The position numbers were made by a program, and so were the translations under genes. Under the pieces are notes generated by a model. That model did no database searches and was not told the origin of the DNA. It worked only from the letters and a program-made list of their open reading frames with translations. From assembly GCA_937960415.1 (NCBI GenBank), contig CALGPK010000031.1:100119-150305 (forward strand): 50,187 nucleotides of DNA, read 5' to 3'. Shown here piece by piece: positions 32,080 to 41,400 of the stretch (positions are counted from its first letter, which is position 1; the number at the start of each line of letters is the position of its first letter). The DNA is from an uncultured Bacteroidales bacterium (GTDB lineage Bacteria; Bacteroidota; Bacteroidia; Bacteroidales; GWA2-32-17).

Positions 32080-33276
32080 ATGGAAATTCAAACTATAAAA
32101 AATCGTTTTGGCATTATTGGAAATTCGCCCGGACTCAACCGGGCAATTGAAATTGCTGTTCAAGTAGCTTCTACCGAACTTAGTGTACTTATAACCGGCG
32201 AAAGTGGCACCGGTAAAGAAGTTTTCCCTCAAATTATTCATCAATTTAGTCCACGGAAACACAATATATACATAGCCGTCAATTGCGGTGCTATTCCCGA
32301 GGGCACCATCGATTCCGAACTCTTTGGTCACGAAAAAGGCTCATTTACCGGTGCTACCGACAAAAGAAAAGGATATTTCGAAGTAGCCGACAAAGGAACC
32401 ATTTTTCTGGATGAAGTAGCCGAAATGCCACTGGCAACCCAAGCTCGATTATTGCGTGTACTCGAAACCGGCGAATTTTTTAAAGTTGGCAGCAGTATCC
32501 CCCAAAAAACAAATGTAAGAGTTGTGGCTGCAACCAATGTCGATTTGCTAAAAGCCATACAAACCGGTCGTTTTCGCGAAGATCTATTTTATCGTTTAAG
32601 CACCATTCCAATTTTTATTCCTCCCTTACGTCAACGTGGCGAAGATATTTTATTGCTTGCCCGAAAGTTTGCTGCCGACTTTGCTGAAAAATACCGCATG
32701 CCCGCCATCAGATTTACCAACGACGCTCAACAAGCTTTAATGGAATATTCATGGCCCGGTAATGTACGTCAATTAAAGAATATCGTCGAACAAATCTCCA
32801 TTATCGAAACCGAACGCGAAATCCATGCAGAAACACTCAAACGCTACCTACCCGATGCATTTCAAACTAAACTACCCGCTATTATCAACTCCGAGTACGT
32901 CGATCAAAAAACTTTTAATACCGAACGAGAGATACTTTTTCAAATTCTGTTTGACATGCGCAAAGATATTGCCGAGCTTAAACAACAAGTACAAGACATC
33001 ATGCACGAACGATCTGTTAACATTCCTACACCAAGCTTTTCTACACCCATAAAAGAAAACGTAAACATCATTGGCAAACGAGATATTACTTTAGATGAAA
33101 ATATAGAGGATACCGAAATCGTTGAAGACGAATCGCTCTCGATACAAGAAAAAGAAAAAGAGCTCATTGTTAAAGCCTTAGAAAAACATAATGGCAAAAG
33201 AAAGCTCGCCGCTGCTGAATTAGGCATTAGCGAACGTACACTTTACAGAAAAATTAAAGAATACAACCTTTCATGA
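32080..33276 (+). CDS. Sigma-54 interacting transcription activator (no sensory domain)
   Basis: 398 residues from the ATG at 32080; the frame opens at 32029 inside the terminator region, so that start is rejected. The AAA+ domain begins almost at once: FGIIGNSPGLNRAIEIAVQV, Walker A GESGTGKE, the sigma-54 contact loop GSFTGATDK, Walker B GTIFLDEVAEMP, and WPGNVRQLKNIVEQI. A linker rich in charged and Pro residues leads to a Fis-type helix-turn-helix at the end (LAAAELGISERTLYRKIKEY). No receiver, GAF or PAS domain precedes the ATPase, so activity must be controlled by expression, a partner or the linker. It overlaps lptE by four bases. Confidence 0.95.
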   Translation: MEIQTIKNRFGIIGNSPGLNRAIEIAVQVASTELSVLITGESGTGKEVFPQIIHQFSPRKHNIYIAVNCGAIPEGTIDSELFGHEKGSFTGATDKRKGYFEVADKGTIFLDEVAEMPLATQARLLRVLETGEFFKVGSSIPQKTNVRVVAATNVDLLKAIQTGRFREDLFYRLSTIPIFIPPLRQRGEDILLLARKFAADFAEKYRMPAIRFTNDAQQALMEYSWPGNVRQLKNIVEQISIIETEREIHAETLKRYLPDAFQTKLPAIINSEYVDQKTFNTEREILFQILFDMRKDIAELKQQVQDIMHERSVNIPTPSFSTPIKENVNIIGKRDITLDENIEDTEIVEDESLSIQEKEKELIVKALEKHNGKRKLAAAELGISERTLYRKIKEYNLS

Positions 33277-33770
33277 AAAAACTAACATACATAGCTGTTT
33301 TACTTACCCTGATGGGATGTAAAATCAATTACACGTTTAGTGGCGCTTCGTATTCTGCCGATGTTCAAACTTTTAGTGTTGCTTTTTTTCAAAATCAAGC
33401 CCCTTTGGTCAACCCATCGTTAAGCAATGTGTTTACCGAAGCACTTAAAGACAGAATAAACAACCAAACCAAACTAAAACTCGTGTCGAGCAATGGCGAC
33501 CTTCATTACGAAGGCGAAATTATAAATTACACCGCAGCACCTCAAACCATATCTGGAAATGAAACAGCTGCATTAAATAGATTAACCATTAGTGTGCGAG
33601 TTAAGTTCACCAATACAAAAAATGCAAATCAAAATTTCGATCGAACTTTTTCACAATTTGCCGATTACGAAGCCACTAAATCTTTACAAAGTATCGAAGA
33701 CGAACTTATCAAAGAAATCGTAGATAAATTAACACAAGACATTTTCAATGCATCATTAGTAAACTGGTAG
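33273..33770 (+). CDS. lptE: LPS-assembly lipoprotein LptE
   Basis: 165 residues. MKKLTYIAVLLTLMGC is a lipoprotein signal with lipobox LMGC; the mature Cys is followed by KINYTFSGASYS and VQTFSVAFFQNQAPLVNPSLSN, which match Bacteroidota LptE. LptE plugs the LptD barrel and helps insert lipopolysaccharide into the outer membrane. The start overlaps the sigma-54 activator stop (ATGA) and the next gene begins 4 bases after it. The lptD gene is not in the window. Length and fold features are normal. Confidence 0.9.
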   Translation: MKKLTYIAVLLTLMGCKINYTFSGASYSADVQTFSVAFFQNQAPLVNPSLSNVFTEALKDRINNQTKLKLVSSNGDLHYEGEIINYTAAPQTISGNETAALNRLTISVRVKFTNTKNANQNFDRTFSQFADYEATKSLQSIEDELIKEIVDKLTQDIFNASLVNW

Positions 33771-33774
33771 TACC

Positions 33775-34743
33775 ATGAACGTTAACGACTTTTATCAATA
33801 TTTAGCCAATCCACAACTACTTAACAAAGCAAGTCTCGATGAAATCGAAGAAGTCATCGAACGCTACCCATATTTCCAGCTTGCACGAATGCTTTATTTA
33901 AAAAATTTATACATGTTAAACGACGATCGTTATCAACAAACTCTCGAAAAATTTTCAATCTATATCTCCGACCGAAAAAGATTGTTTGAGTTCATACACG
34001 ACAAAAAAAATACAGACAAAGCAAAACAAACGGAAACCATTTACAAATTGCCTAACACACAAAATGAAGAACTTGAAAACACAACATCCAACACTTCTAA
34101 AACATTATTAAATTCACAAGTAACAGTCGAACATCCATCAACAAAAGAAATAAAGCTAAACTCTACTATCAATGTAGAAACTGAAATAAATAAAGAAAAC
34201 CAAAGCTTTCAAGAAAACAAAAATGTTGAATCATCGGAAAACAAACAAACTGAAACAAAAATTTCTATTGCTGATTTAATTTTACAAAAAATTGAATCTC
34301 AAAAAAAAGCAACCCATATTGAAGAAAATCCAATCACTGCTGAAAGCAAAAAAGAAAATTATACAGAATCTTTTACTATTGAAAGTACTTTTACATTTCA
34401 AGAGTGGCTCGATCGTATATCAGTAATTGAAATTACTCAAAACCAACCAAAAAATAATACTTCCAACAACTTAATCGATAATTTTTTGCAAAACATTAAT
34501 CAAATAGAAAGAATTAAGCCTCAACAAAAACCCGATATTGAAAACGAAGATTTGACAGAAAATTTATTACCACCCGAAGAGATAGATCTTGTTTCGGAAC
34601 AACTTGCTCAACTCTACTACAAACAAGGTCATTTAGACAGAGCATTAAAAATGTACGAAAAATTATTTTTGAAATATCCAGAAAAAAGTATTTACTTTGC
34701 AAACTTAATTCAAGAAATAAAACAAAAACTTAACAAAAAATAA
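33775..34743 (+). CDS. Conserved protein with C-terminal TPR, between lptE and secG
   Basis: 322 residues, no signal peptide. The N-terminal 75 residues are helical (FYQYLANPQLLNKASLDEIE, then RYPYFQLARMLYLKNLYMLN). A long Asn/Glu/Lys/Thr-rich low-complexity linker spans about 85-255. The last 55 residues form one or two TPR helices (SEQLAQLYYKQGHLDRALKM, then YEKLFLKYPEKS). The family name is not known to me. The gene sits between lptE and secG with gaps of 4 and 6 bases, an arrangement I associate with Bacteroidales genomes, so a role in export or envelope assembly is plausible but unproven. Confidence 0.8.
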   Translation: MNVNDFYQYLANPQLLNKASLDEIEEVIERYPYFQLARMLYLKNLYMLNDDRYQQTLEKFSIYISDRKRLFEFIHDKKNTDKAKQTETIYKLPNTQNEELENTTSNTSKTLLNSQVTVEHPSTKEIKLNSTINVETEINKENQSFQENKNVESSENKQTETKISIADLILQKIESQKKATHIEENPITAESKKENYTESFTIESTFTFQEWLDRISVIEITQNQPKNNTSNNLIDNFLQNINQIERIKPQQKPDIENEDLTENLLPPEEIDLVSEQLAQLYYKQGHLDRALKMYEKLFLKYPEKSIYFANLIQEIKQKLNKK

Positions 34744-34749
34744 ACGATT

Positions 34750-35088
34750 ATGCTATACAACATTGTAATGATTTTAATTTTTATAGTCTGTGTGCTCATC
34801 ATTCTTATAGTATTAATTCAAAATGCTAAAGGCGGTGGTTTAGCAGCCAATTTTGCCGGATCAAGTCAAATAATGGGCGTTCGTCGTACAGCCGATTTTC
34901 TTGAAAAATCTACATGGACGCTGGCTATATCGTTGTTCGTACTATGCATTATTGCTAGCATGAGCATTCCAAGAGAAACTGTCGACCCCAATAAATCAAA
35001 AATTGAAGATAAAATTATGAATATGCCCGGCAAAAATGAAGCTCCTATTTTACCTAACACACAGCCACCTCTTAACAATCAGCAATAG
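34750..35088 (+). CDS. secG: Preprotein translocase subunit SecG
   Basis: 112 residues with two membrane helices: the first (MLYNIVMILIFIVCVLIILI) ending in VLIQNAKGGGLAANFAGSSQ, the most conserved SecG block, and the second around residues 55-75. A hydrophilic C-terminal tail follows, as is common in Bacteroidota SecG. It supports the SecYEG inner-membrane channel. It is the last gene of the sigma-54 activator-lptE operon and is followed by a terminator. Confidence 0.95.
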   Translation: MLYNIVMILIFIVCVLIILIVLIQNAKGGGLAANFAGSSQIMGVRRTADFLEKSTWTLAISLFVLCIIASMSIPRETVDPNKSKIEDKIMNMPGKNEAPILPNTQPPLNNQQ

Positions 35089-35116
35089 TTAATAAGCTAC
35101 ATCCATAATACTTTAA

Positions 35117-35152
35117 GAAACCTTGCTCTATAAACAAAGCAAGGTTTTTTTA
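35117..35152 (+). terminator. Intrinsic terminator after secG
   Basis: Stem AACCTTGCT (35120-35128) / AGCAAGGTT (35139-35147), ten-base loop, followed by a run of Ts. Confidence 0.85.
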
Positions 35153-35165
35153 TTTCACTAATGAC

Positions 35166-35293
35166 ATTAGAAAATATCTAATGCCATTCGATAAGTAAAA
35201 TCGACTTACCCGATTTATTGGCAAACAACAGAAAAGTAATTTTAACCCATTGATTTGCTCTAAGTGAGAGAGCCTAATAAATAATTTAAGTCA
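35166..35293 (+). repeat. Dispersed intergenic element, copy C
   Basis: Starts with the hairpin CATTAGA (35166-35172) / TCTAATG (35178-35184), loop AAATA. A second small hairpin GCTCT (35258-35262) / AGAGC (35270-35274) is seen only in this copy. The block AACAGAAAAGT and the end CCTAATAAATAATTTAAGTC match copy B, and GAGAGC...AATAATT matches copy A. It sits between the secG terminator and the groESL promoter. Confidence 0.65.
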
Positions 35294-35299
35294 ATTTTC

Positions 35300-35326
35300 T
35301 GTCATTTTTTTACAGCCACTGACAGC
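35300..35326. promoter_or_regulatory. Inverted repeat upstream of the groESL promoter
   Basis: CTGTCA (35300-35305) and TGACAG (35321-35326) form a perfect 6-bp inverted repeat with a 15-base spacer, ending 12 bases before the -33 box. It could be an operator; it does not match CIRCE. Confidence 0.35.
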
Positions 35327-35338
35327 TTTACTGAAATT

Positions 35339-35371
35339 TTGTCTCTATTTTTATACGATAAATATTTTGGC
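35339..35371 (+). promoter_or_regulatory. Promoter of groES-groEL
   Basis: TTTG (35339-35342), 21-base spacer and TATTTTGG (35364-35371) match the Bacteroidetes -33/-7 pattern with one mismatch. The groES ATG is at 35419, giving a leader of about 40 bases. Confidence 0.55.
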
Positions 35372-35418
35372 ACAAATTTCGATTTTATGAGAGCGTCTAA
35401 CCAAAAAATAGTATATCT

Positions 35419-35703
35419 ATGAACAAAATTAACTTAAAACCTTTAGCCGATAGAGTAGTAATAGAGCCTATGGCAGCCGAAACCAAAACTGCCAGTGGTA
35501 TTTATATTCCTGATACGGCTCAGGAAAAACCACAAAAAGGTAAAATTATAGCAGTAGGAAGTGGCACAAAAGACGAAGAAATGAAAGTTAAAGTAGGTGA
35601 TGTTGTATTGTATGGCAAATACGCCGGAACCGAAATCAACATCAACAACGAAAAATTCCTCATTATGCGTCAATCTGACATTTTAGCAATTATTGAAGAA
35701 TAA
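35419..35703 (+). CDS. groES: Co-chaperonin GroES
   Basis: 94 residues, standard. It caps the GroEL folding chamber. Motifs: [13 protein letters not shown] at the N-terminus, the mobile loop ([20 protein letters not shown]) that binds Gro[27 protein letters not shown] and the C-terminal [12 protein letters not shown]. It is followed 20 bases later by groEL in one operon. No CIRCE or HrcA site is visible upstream, so heat control probably acts through another route in this organism. Confidence 0.98.
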   Translation: MNKINLKPLADRVVIEPMAAETKTASGIYIPDTAQEKPQKGKIIAVGSGTKDEEMKVKVGDVVLYGKYAGTEININNEKFLIMRQSDILAIIEE

Positions 35704-35723
35704 CCAATTTAAAACTTAAATAT

Positions 35724-37352
35724 ATGGCAGCAAAAGAAATTCTTTACGGAATTGAAAGCAGAGATGCACTAAAAAAAGGCATTGACAAATTAGCCAATGC
35801 TGTAAAAGTAACCTTAGGTCCTCGCGGACGCAATGTAGTAATTGAAAAGAAATTTGGTGCACCTCAGGTTACCAAAGACGGTGTTACCGTTGCAAAAGAA
35901 ATTGAACTCAAAGATCCATTCGAAAATATGGGTGCTCAACTTCTTCGCGAAGTTGCTTCCAAAACATCCGACAACGCAGGTGACGGAACCACTACCGCTA
36001 CATTATTAGCACAGGCTATTATCAACATTGGTATTAAAAACGTTACTGCCGGTGCTAACCCTATGGAATTAAAACGCGGTATTGATAAAGCCGTTACCGA
36101 AGTTGTAAAACATCTTAAATCCATTTCGAAAGAAGTAGGCGACGATTACAACAAAATTGAACAAGTTGCTCGTGTATCGGCCAATAACGATTCCGAAATA
36201 GGCAAACTCATTGCCGAAGCAATGAAAAAAGTAAAAAAAGAAGGCGTTATTACCGTCGAAGAAGCAAAAGGAATCGAAACAACTGTAGAAGTTGTTGAAG
36301 GAATGCAATTCGACCGTGGCTACATCTCGCCCTACTTTGTAACCAATACGGATAAAATGGAAGCTGTCATGGAAAATCCGTATATCCTCATCCATGACAA
36401 GAAAATATCGAGCATGAAGGAATTTTTACCCATTCTCGAAGCTACCGTTCAAACCGGTCGCCCATTAGTTATCATTGCCGAAGATGTTGAAGGCGAAGCT
36501 TTAGCTACCTTAGTTGTCAACCGCTTGCGTGGTTCGTTAAAAGTAGTTGCTGTTAAAGCTCCCGGATTTGGCGATCGCAGAAAAGAAATGCTCGAAGATA
36601 TCGCTATCCTTACAGGTGGCACAGTTGTTACCGAAGAACGCGGTTTCAAACTCGAAAATACCACCTTAGACATGCTCGGTACAGCCGAAAAGGTTATTGT
36701 TGATAAAGAAAATACAACCATCGTCAACGGTGCCGGTAAAAAAGAAAATATCGAAGCACGCATCAAACAAATCAAGGCTCAAATGGAAAACACCACATCG
36801 CAATACGATAAAGAAAAACTACAAGAACGTCTTGCTAAACTAAGTGGTGGTGTTGCTGTACTTTACATTGGCGCTGCAACCGAAGTTGAAATGAAAGAAA
36901 AGAAAGACCGCGTTGACGATGCACTACATGCAACACGTGCTGCGGTTGAAGAAGGTATAGTTCCGGGTGGTGGAGTTGCCTACATCCGTGCTATCGAGGC
37001 TCTCAACAAAATTAAAGGAGAAACCGACGATGAACAAACAGGTATCGACATCATTAAACGCGCACTTGAAGAACCCTTACGACAAATAGTTGCCAATGCT
37101 GGATTAGAAGGTTCAGTAATTGTAAATAAAGTTAAAGAAGGTAAAGACGACTTCGGATTTAATGCACAAACCGAAAAATTTGAAAATCTTTATCAAGCCG
37201 GTGTAATCGATCCTACTAAAGTTGCTCGTATTGCCCTCGAAAACGCTGCATCGGTTGCTAGCATATTCTTAACAACCGAATGTGCTATATCCGAAGTAAA
37301 AGAAGAAAAACCGGCTATGCCCGCACCCGGCGGAATGGGCGACATGTACTAA
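35724..37352 (+). CDS. groEL: Chaperonin GroEL
   Basis: 542 residues. ATP-driven folding chamber working with GroES. Hallmarks include [29 protein letters not shown], the ATP site [27 protein letters not shown], the apical domain [14 protein letters not shown] and [16 protein letters not shown]. The C-terminal tail is short (GGMGDMY) compared with the longer Gly-Gly-Met repeats of many homologues. Only one groEL is present in the window. A bidirectional terminator follows. Confidence 0.99.
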   Translation: MAAKEILYGIESRDALKKGIDKLANAVKVTLGPRGRNVVIEKKFGAPQVTKDGVTVAKEIELKDPFENMGAQLLREVASKTSDNAGDGTTTATLLAQAIINIGIKNVTAGANPMELKRGIDKAVTEVVKHLKSISKEVGDDYNKIEQVARVSANNDSEIGKLIAEAMKKVKKEGVITVEEAKGIETTVEVVEGMQFDRGYISPYFVTNTDKMEAVMENPYILIHDKKISSMKEFLPILEATVQTGRPLVIIAEDVEGEALATLVVNRLRGSLKVVAVKAPGFGDRRKEMLEDIAILTGGTVVTEERGFKLENTTLDMLGTAEKVIVDKENTTIVNGAGKKENIEARIKQIKAQMENTTSQYDKEKLQERLAKLSGGVAVLYIGAATEVEMKEKKDRVDDALHATRAAVEEGIVPGGGVAYIRAIEALNKIKGETDDEQTGIDIIKRALEEPLRQIVANAGLEGSVIVNKVKEGKDDFGFNAQTEKFENLYQAGVIDPTKVARIALENAASVASIFLTTECAISEVKEEKPAMPAPGGMGDMY

Positions 37353-37375
37353 CAGACTCTAAGTGTTCTAAACAT

Positions 37376-37407
37376 AAAGGCTGCCTTCAAAAAAGCAGCC
37401 TTTTTTT
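37376..37407. terminator. Bidirectional terminator between groEL and PorP/SprF gene
   Basis: Stem GGCTGC (37379-37384) / GCAGCC (37395-37400) with A-rich left and T-rich right sides, usable by both converging transcripts. Confidence 0.85.
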
Positions 37408-37430
37408 ATTTTAACTAACCTAATATTTAT

Positions 37431-38432
37431 TTAAAATTTAGCACAAGGAATAATCTTTGTCCGATGTTTCTTAGGTTTTTGAGGGTTAAAAAATTGATAG
37501 ATTAAAGCAAATTCGTGACTTCCACCTGTTCGATACGTCTGCCACGATATGGTTAAATCATAACTGTAACTTAATTCTATATTTTTATAACTTACTCCGC
37601 CCATTAAACAAATCGCATCATTATTAGGATAACCTTTTTTATAATATTTAAGATAAGGAATGCCCCGGTAATAGACCCCCACAAAATACAGGGGGAGTTT
37701 ATAGATCAATCCGATATCGGCTTGATCAAACTTTTTTTGCATTTTATACTGGAATAAAGCAAGAATAACAGGTTTTTCGGACTTTTTCCCAAATCCAGGA
37801 TTATCAAAAATAAAAAACGTTTTTGCAGCATGAATAGATAATTTAATAGGTAATTTAGCTTCCTGATGAAGAAAAGATATATTAGGTTGATTGATATGAT
37901 CGATACTGAATCCTGCAAAATGATATAGCGAATAAAAAACAGTCCCAAATGATAAATCAAAATACGACGACCGTTCGGGTAAAACTGGTTGCAACGTTGA
38001 CGAAGCACCACGTAATAATTGGTCACCAAATATAAGTTTATCAAACGATAACGAACGATATCCATATACTGCTTTTAATCCTGAACTTATTGTCCATTCG
38101 CGACTAAATTTGTAGTCGTATGCGTAATCTAAGCCAATAAATCTATTGCCAAAATTCATTGATCCTGCATTGTCAGAAGCTACGACAACTCCTATTGCAC
38201 TCCTATAATCAATAAAATATTGATCGTACGATGCAAGAAAACTATTATAAGTTCCTGGAATATTCCACCATTGATTGCGATAAATAAACGACAACCGTGA
38301 ATCGCTATTTGCTCCTGCCAAAGCTGGATTGAGAAATAAAGGAGATGCATGGAATTGCGTAAAATGTATATCCTGAGCATTTAATTGAAAAAAGCTCAAT
38401 AATAATATCACATATAAAACAAGTTTTTTCAT
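37431..38432 (-). CDS. PorP/SprF family outer-membrane protein
   Basis: 333 residues with a signal peptide (MKKLVLYVILLLSFFQLNAQ). The start of the mature part, DIHFTQFHASPLFLNPALAGA, is the family signature. The body is a predicted 14-strand-type beta barrel with alternating strands and aromatic girdle residues, ending in YDLTISWQTYRTGGSHEFAL and a short basic tail. PorP/SprF proteins are needed for secretion or surface attachment of particular T9SS type B cargo and are usually encoded next to it. Here the start overlaps the stop of the giant SprB-repeat adhesin by four bases, making that adhesin its likely client. Confidence 0.95.
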   Translation of the reverse strand: MKKLVLYVILLLSFFQLNAQDIHFTQFHASPLFLNPALAGANSDSRLSFIYRNQWWNIPGTYNSFLASYDQYFIDYRSAIGVVVASDNAGSMNFGNRFIGLDYAYDYKFSREWTISSGLKAVYGYRSLSFDKLIFGDQLLRGASSTLQPVLPERSSYFDLSFGTVFYSLYHFAGFSIDHINQPNISFLHQEAKLPIKLSIHAAKTFFIFDNPGFGKKSEKPVILALFQYKMQKKFDQADIGLIYKLPLYFVGVYYRGIPYLKYYKKGYPNNDAICLMGGVSYKNIELSYSYDLTISWQTYRTGGSHEFALIYQFFNPQKPKKHRTKIIPCAKF

Positions 38433-41400
38433 CGTATCAATAAAACATCCCCTTTCTTTTCTACGGTTCGACCATCAATAAATGTTGCTCTGGCTTGATA
38501 AACATAAACATCTTGCGGACACAATTGTCCCTTATAGTACCCATCCCAACCTATATTAATGTCGTTGGTTTCGAAAATAAGTTCTCCCCAACGATTAAAA
38601 ATTTGCATTTTAAACTCCTTAACTCCCTGAGAAATTGGAAAAAATACATGATTCGAATAATCGGTAAGCGAATAATGTCCGTTATTGGGTCCTGTTTGGT
38701 CGGGTGTAAAGGCATTTGGGAATTGAATATCACCGGTTATTTGTACATATTTTACAATAGTATCGGCACATTGGTGTACACTGATGGCTATAAGCATTAT
38801 AGGAAATACACCAAAATTGCTGTAATCGTGTTTAGGGTTTTCTATAAAGCTCTGATATCCATCGCCAAAATCCCATTGATATGCAATTGCTCCAGTACTA
38901 AGATTAGTACATATAACCGGGTCATTTGGTAAATAATAAACATCTTTATTCGTCGTAAAATTTGCAGTTGGAATTTCAAAAGCATAAATCGGCATAGGAT
39001 GATCCTCTGAACTTGCTTTACAACCTGTTGAAGTTTCTACTTCAATCCATGCATAATAAGTACCGGGTTGTTGATATACATGACTTGCATGCTGATTATT
39101 AGACATATTGCCATCTCCAAAATGCCATGTCCAATATTGAATATCGTCGAACGTCGTATACGATTGATCGGTAAAATGTATTTCTAAAGAAACACAACCC
39201 TGATTGGTATCTGTAGAGAATTGAATAAATGGCGATGGTGCCATTTCTACTATAGCAGAATCTACAACCCAAAAGCCACAAGTATTTGTCACCGTTACAT
39301 GGTACCATGTTGATTGCTGTGGAGCAACCATAAACGGACCACTACCAGGACCTAAACCTGCACCCCAACTATAATATAATGTATCCCAAGAATCAGCATT
39401 TGCTTGAAGCGTTATTTGACTACTATTTCCAGGACATATTGGAGATTGAGCTATTAAGTTTACATTTTCTGGTAAAAAAGATTTTACATGTACTGAAATT
39501 GTATCCGGCAATCCCTGACATCCTTTAGAATCGAAAGCTGTAACAATGTATGCTGTTGTATTATTTGGTTTAACCGTGTGGGTTGAACCAAAACCCAACG
39601 ATGGCATCCAGTTAAAATGATAAGGAGGCAATCCACCGGTAGCTGTTGCAGATAATACCACACTATCGCCTAAACATATTGCTACATCATTTACCGCATG
39701 AGTAATAACTTGAGATGGTTGATTTATAACAATAGATGCTGTTGCACTACACTGATTATTATCTGTAATTGTTAGTGTATAATTTCCGGCAACAAGATTT
39801 GTAATCTGCTGAGAAACAATAAATGGTTGTGTGTTCCAGCTAAACTGATAAGGTGGAGTACCGCCAATAGCTCCGCCAAGAATCATTCCGTCGTTGCCAT
39901 TAAAACAGGTTACGTCTGTTGATGATACTATAACTGCTTGTAATGCAGGAGGTTGAACAACAATTACTGAATCAACAACTGTACAACCATGAGCATCGGT
40001 AACGGTAACGTTATACTGTCCGGCAAATATCTGGTTAGCCATCTGTGTTGATTGAACGGGTAAAGTATTCCACAAATAACTATATGGCATAACCCCACCT
40101 GTTACACTTACAGAAGCGCTACCTGTAGGAGTATCATAACATGATACAGCATTTAATAAATAAGCATCTGCTATCAATCGAGGCGGTTGGTTAATAGTAA
40201 TGTTTTCCATAGCCTGACAACCATTGGCATCTGACACCGAAACAGTGTAATTTCCAGCTAATAAATTCGTTGCTTGTGCCGTAAATTGAATATTCGGCAC
40301 CCACAAATATTGATAAGGAGGAGTTCCTCCACTTACCTGTGCTAAAGCATAGCCATCGGTTCCAGAATAACACGAAACATCCTGATGAGTTACATTAAGC
40401 TGGAGTGGTTCGCTAGGCGATAGTATCTGAACTGAATCAATAGCTATACATCCTTTTGCATCCGATACGGTAACAAAATACACCCCTTCTGTTAAATTAG
40501 TAATAAAAGCTGTTGTGTTACCGGTTGACCACAAATATGTATAAGGCGGAATACCACCCGTAACCGACACAATAGCGTAGCCATTACTTCCATTATAACA
40601 CGAAACATTTCCAAAATTATTTATACTGGCAATAACTGGCGTAGGTTGTGAAATTTGAACACTATTTATTATTTGACAGGAATTTTGATCGGTTACTGTA
40701 ACCATATAAATCCCTGAAAGCAAATTAAAAGCAGTATCGTTATTACCACCATTAGGCCACCATGAATATTGATAAGGTGGTACTCCACCCAAAACAGATA
40801 CCCATGCTACACCATCATTAGTATTATTGCAGGTTGGTTGTTGGTAGCCAACAGTGGCATTCATTACGGGTGGTTGTTGAATTTGTACACTTAGACTATA
40901 TGAACAACCTTTGGCATCGTTTATATAAACCGTATGTGTTCCAGCCGAAAGACCACTGGCAGTTTGTGATGTATTTCCCGATGGCGACCATAAAAAAGAA
41001 TAAGGAGGTGTTCCTCCACTGGGTGTAACGGTTATACTCCCATTATGTCCACCATAACAACTAACATGTTGTATGTTGGTTATGCTTGCCGTTAAGGGGG
41101 TAGGCTCAGCAATATTGATAAAGTAAGTCTCGGTGCAACTATGACTATCGGTAACTGTTAGCTCGTAAGTCCCTGCATTTAATCCTATTAAATTCGGAAA
41201 TGTATAATTGCCTGGCGACCATAGATAAGTATAGGGTGGTGTTCCTCCAAAAACATTAATATATGCTGACCCGTTGGCAGCACCATTACATGATACATTA
41301 TGAGCAAAACCTACAACCGATAAAGCATCAGGCTGTAATAAAGGAGTGCTCGAAGTTGCACCTTGACACCCGTTAGCATCGGATACAACCACCGAATAAG

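Larger units (their letters stand above)
35089..35418. other. Intergenic region between secG and groES
   Basis: 330 bases holding, in order, the secG terminator, copy C of the dispersed element, an inverted repeat (35300-35326) and the groES promoter. No open reading frame of note and no CIRCE element were found. Confidence 0.7.

Noticed and set aside
35364-35380. TTGGCACAAATTTCGA as a sigma-54 -24/-12 promoter before groES
   Set aside because: The -24 part fits, but the -12 part reads TTTCGA rather than TTGCA; the TTTG-N21-TATTTTGG promoter overlapping it is a better explanation.
35294-35418. CIRCE/HrcA operator for groESL
   Set aside because: No TTAGCACTC-N9-GAGTGCTAA or close variant is found in the region.
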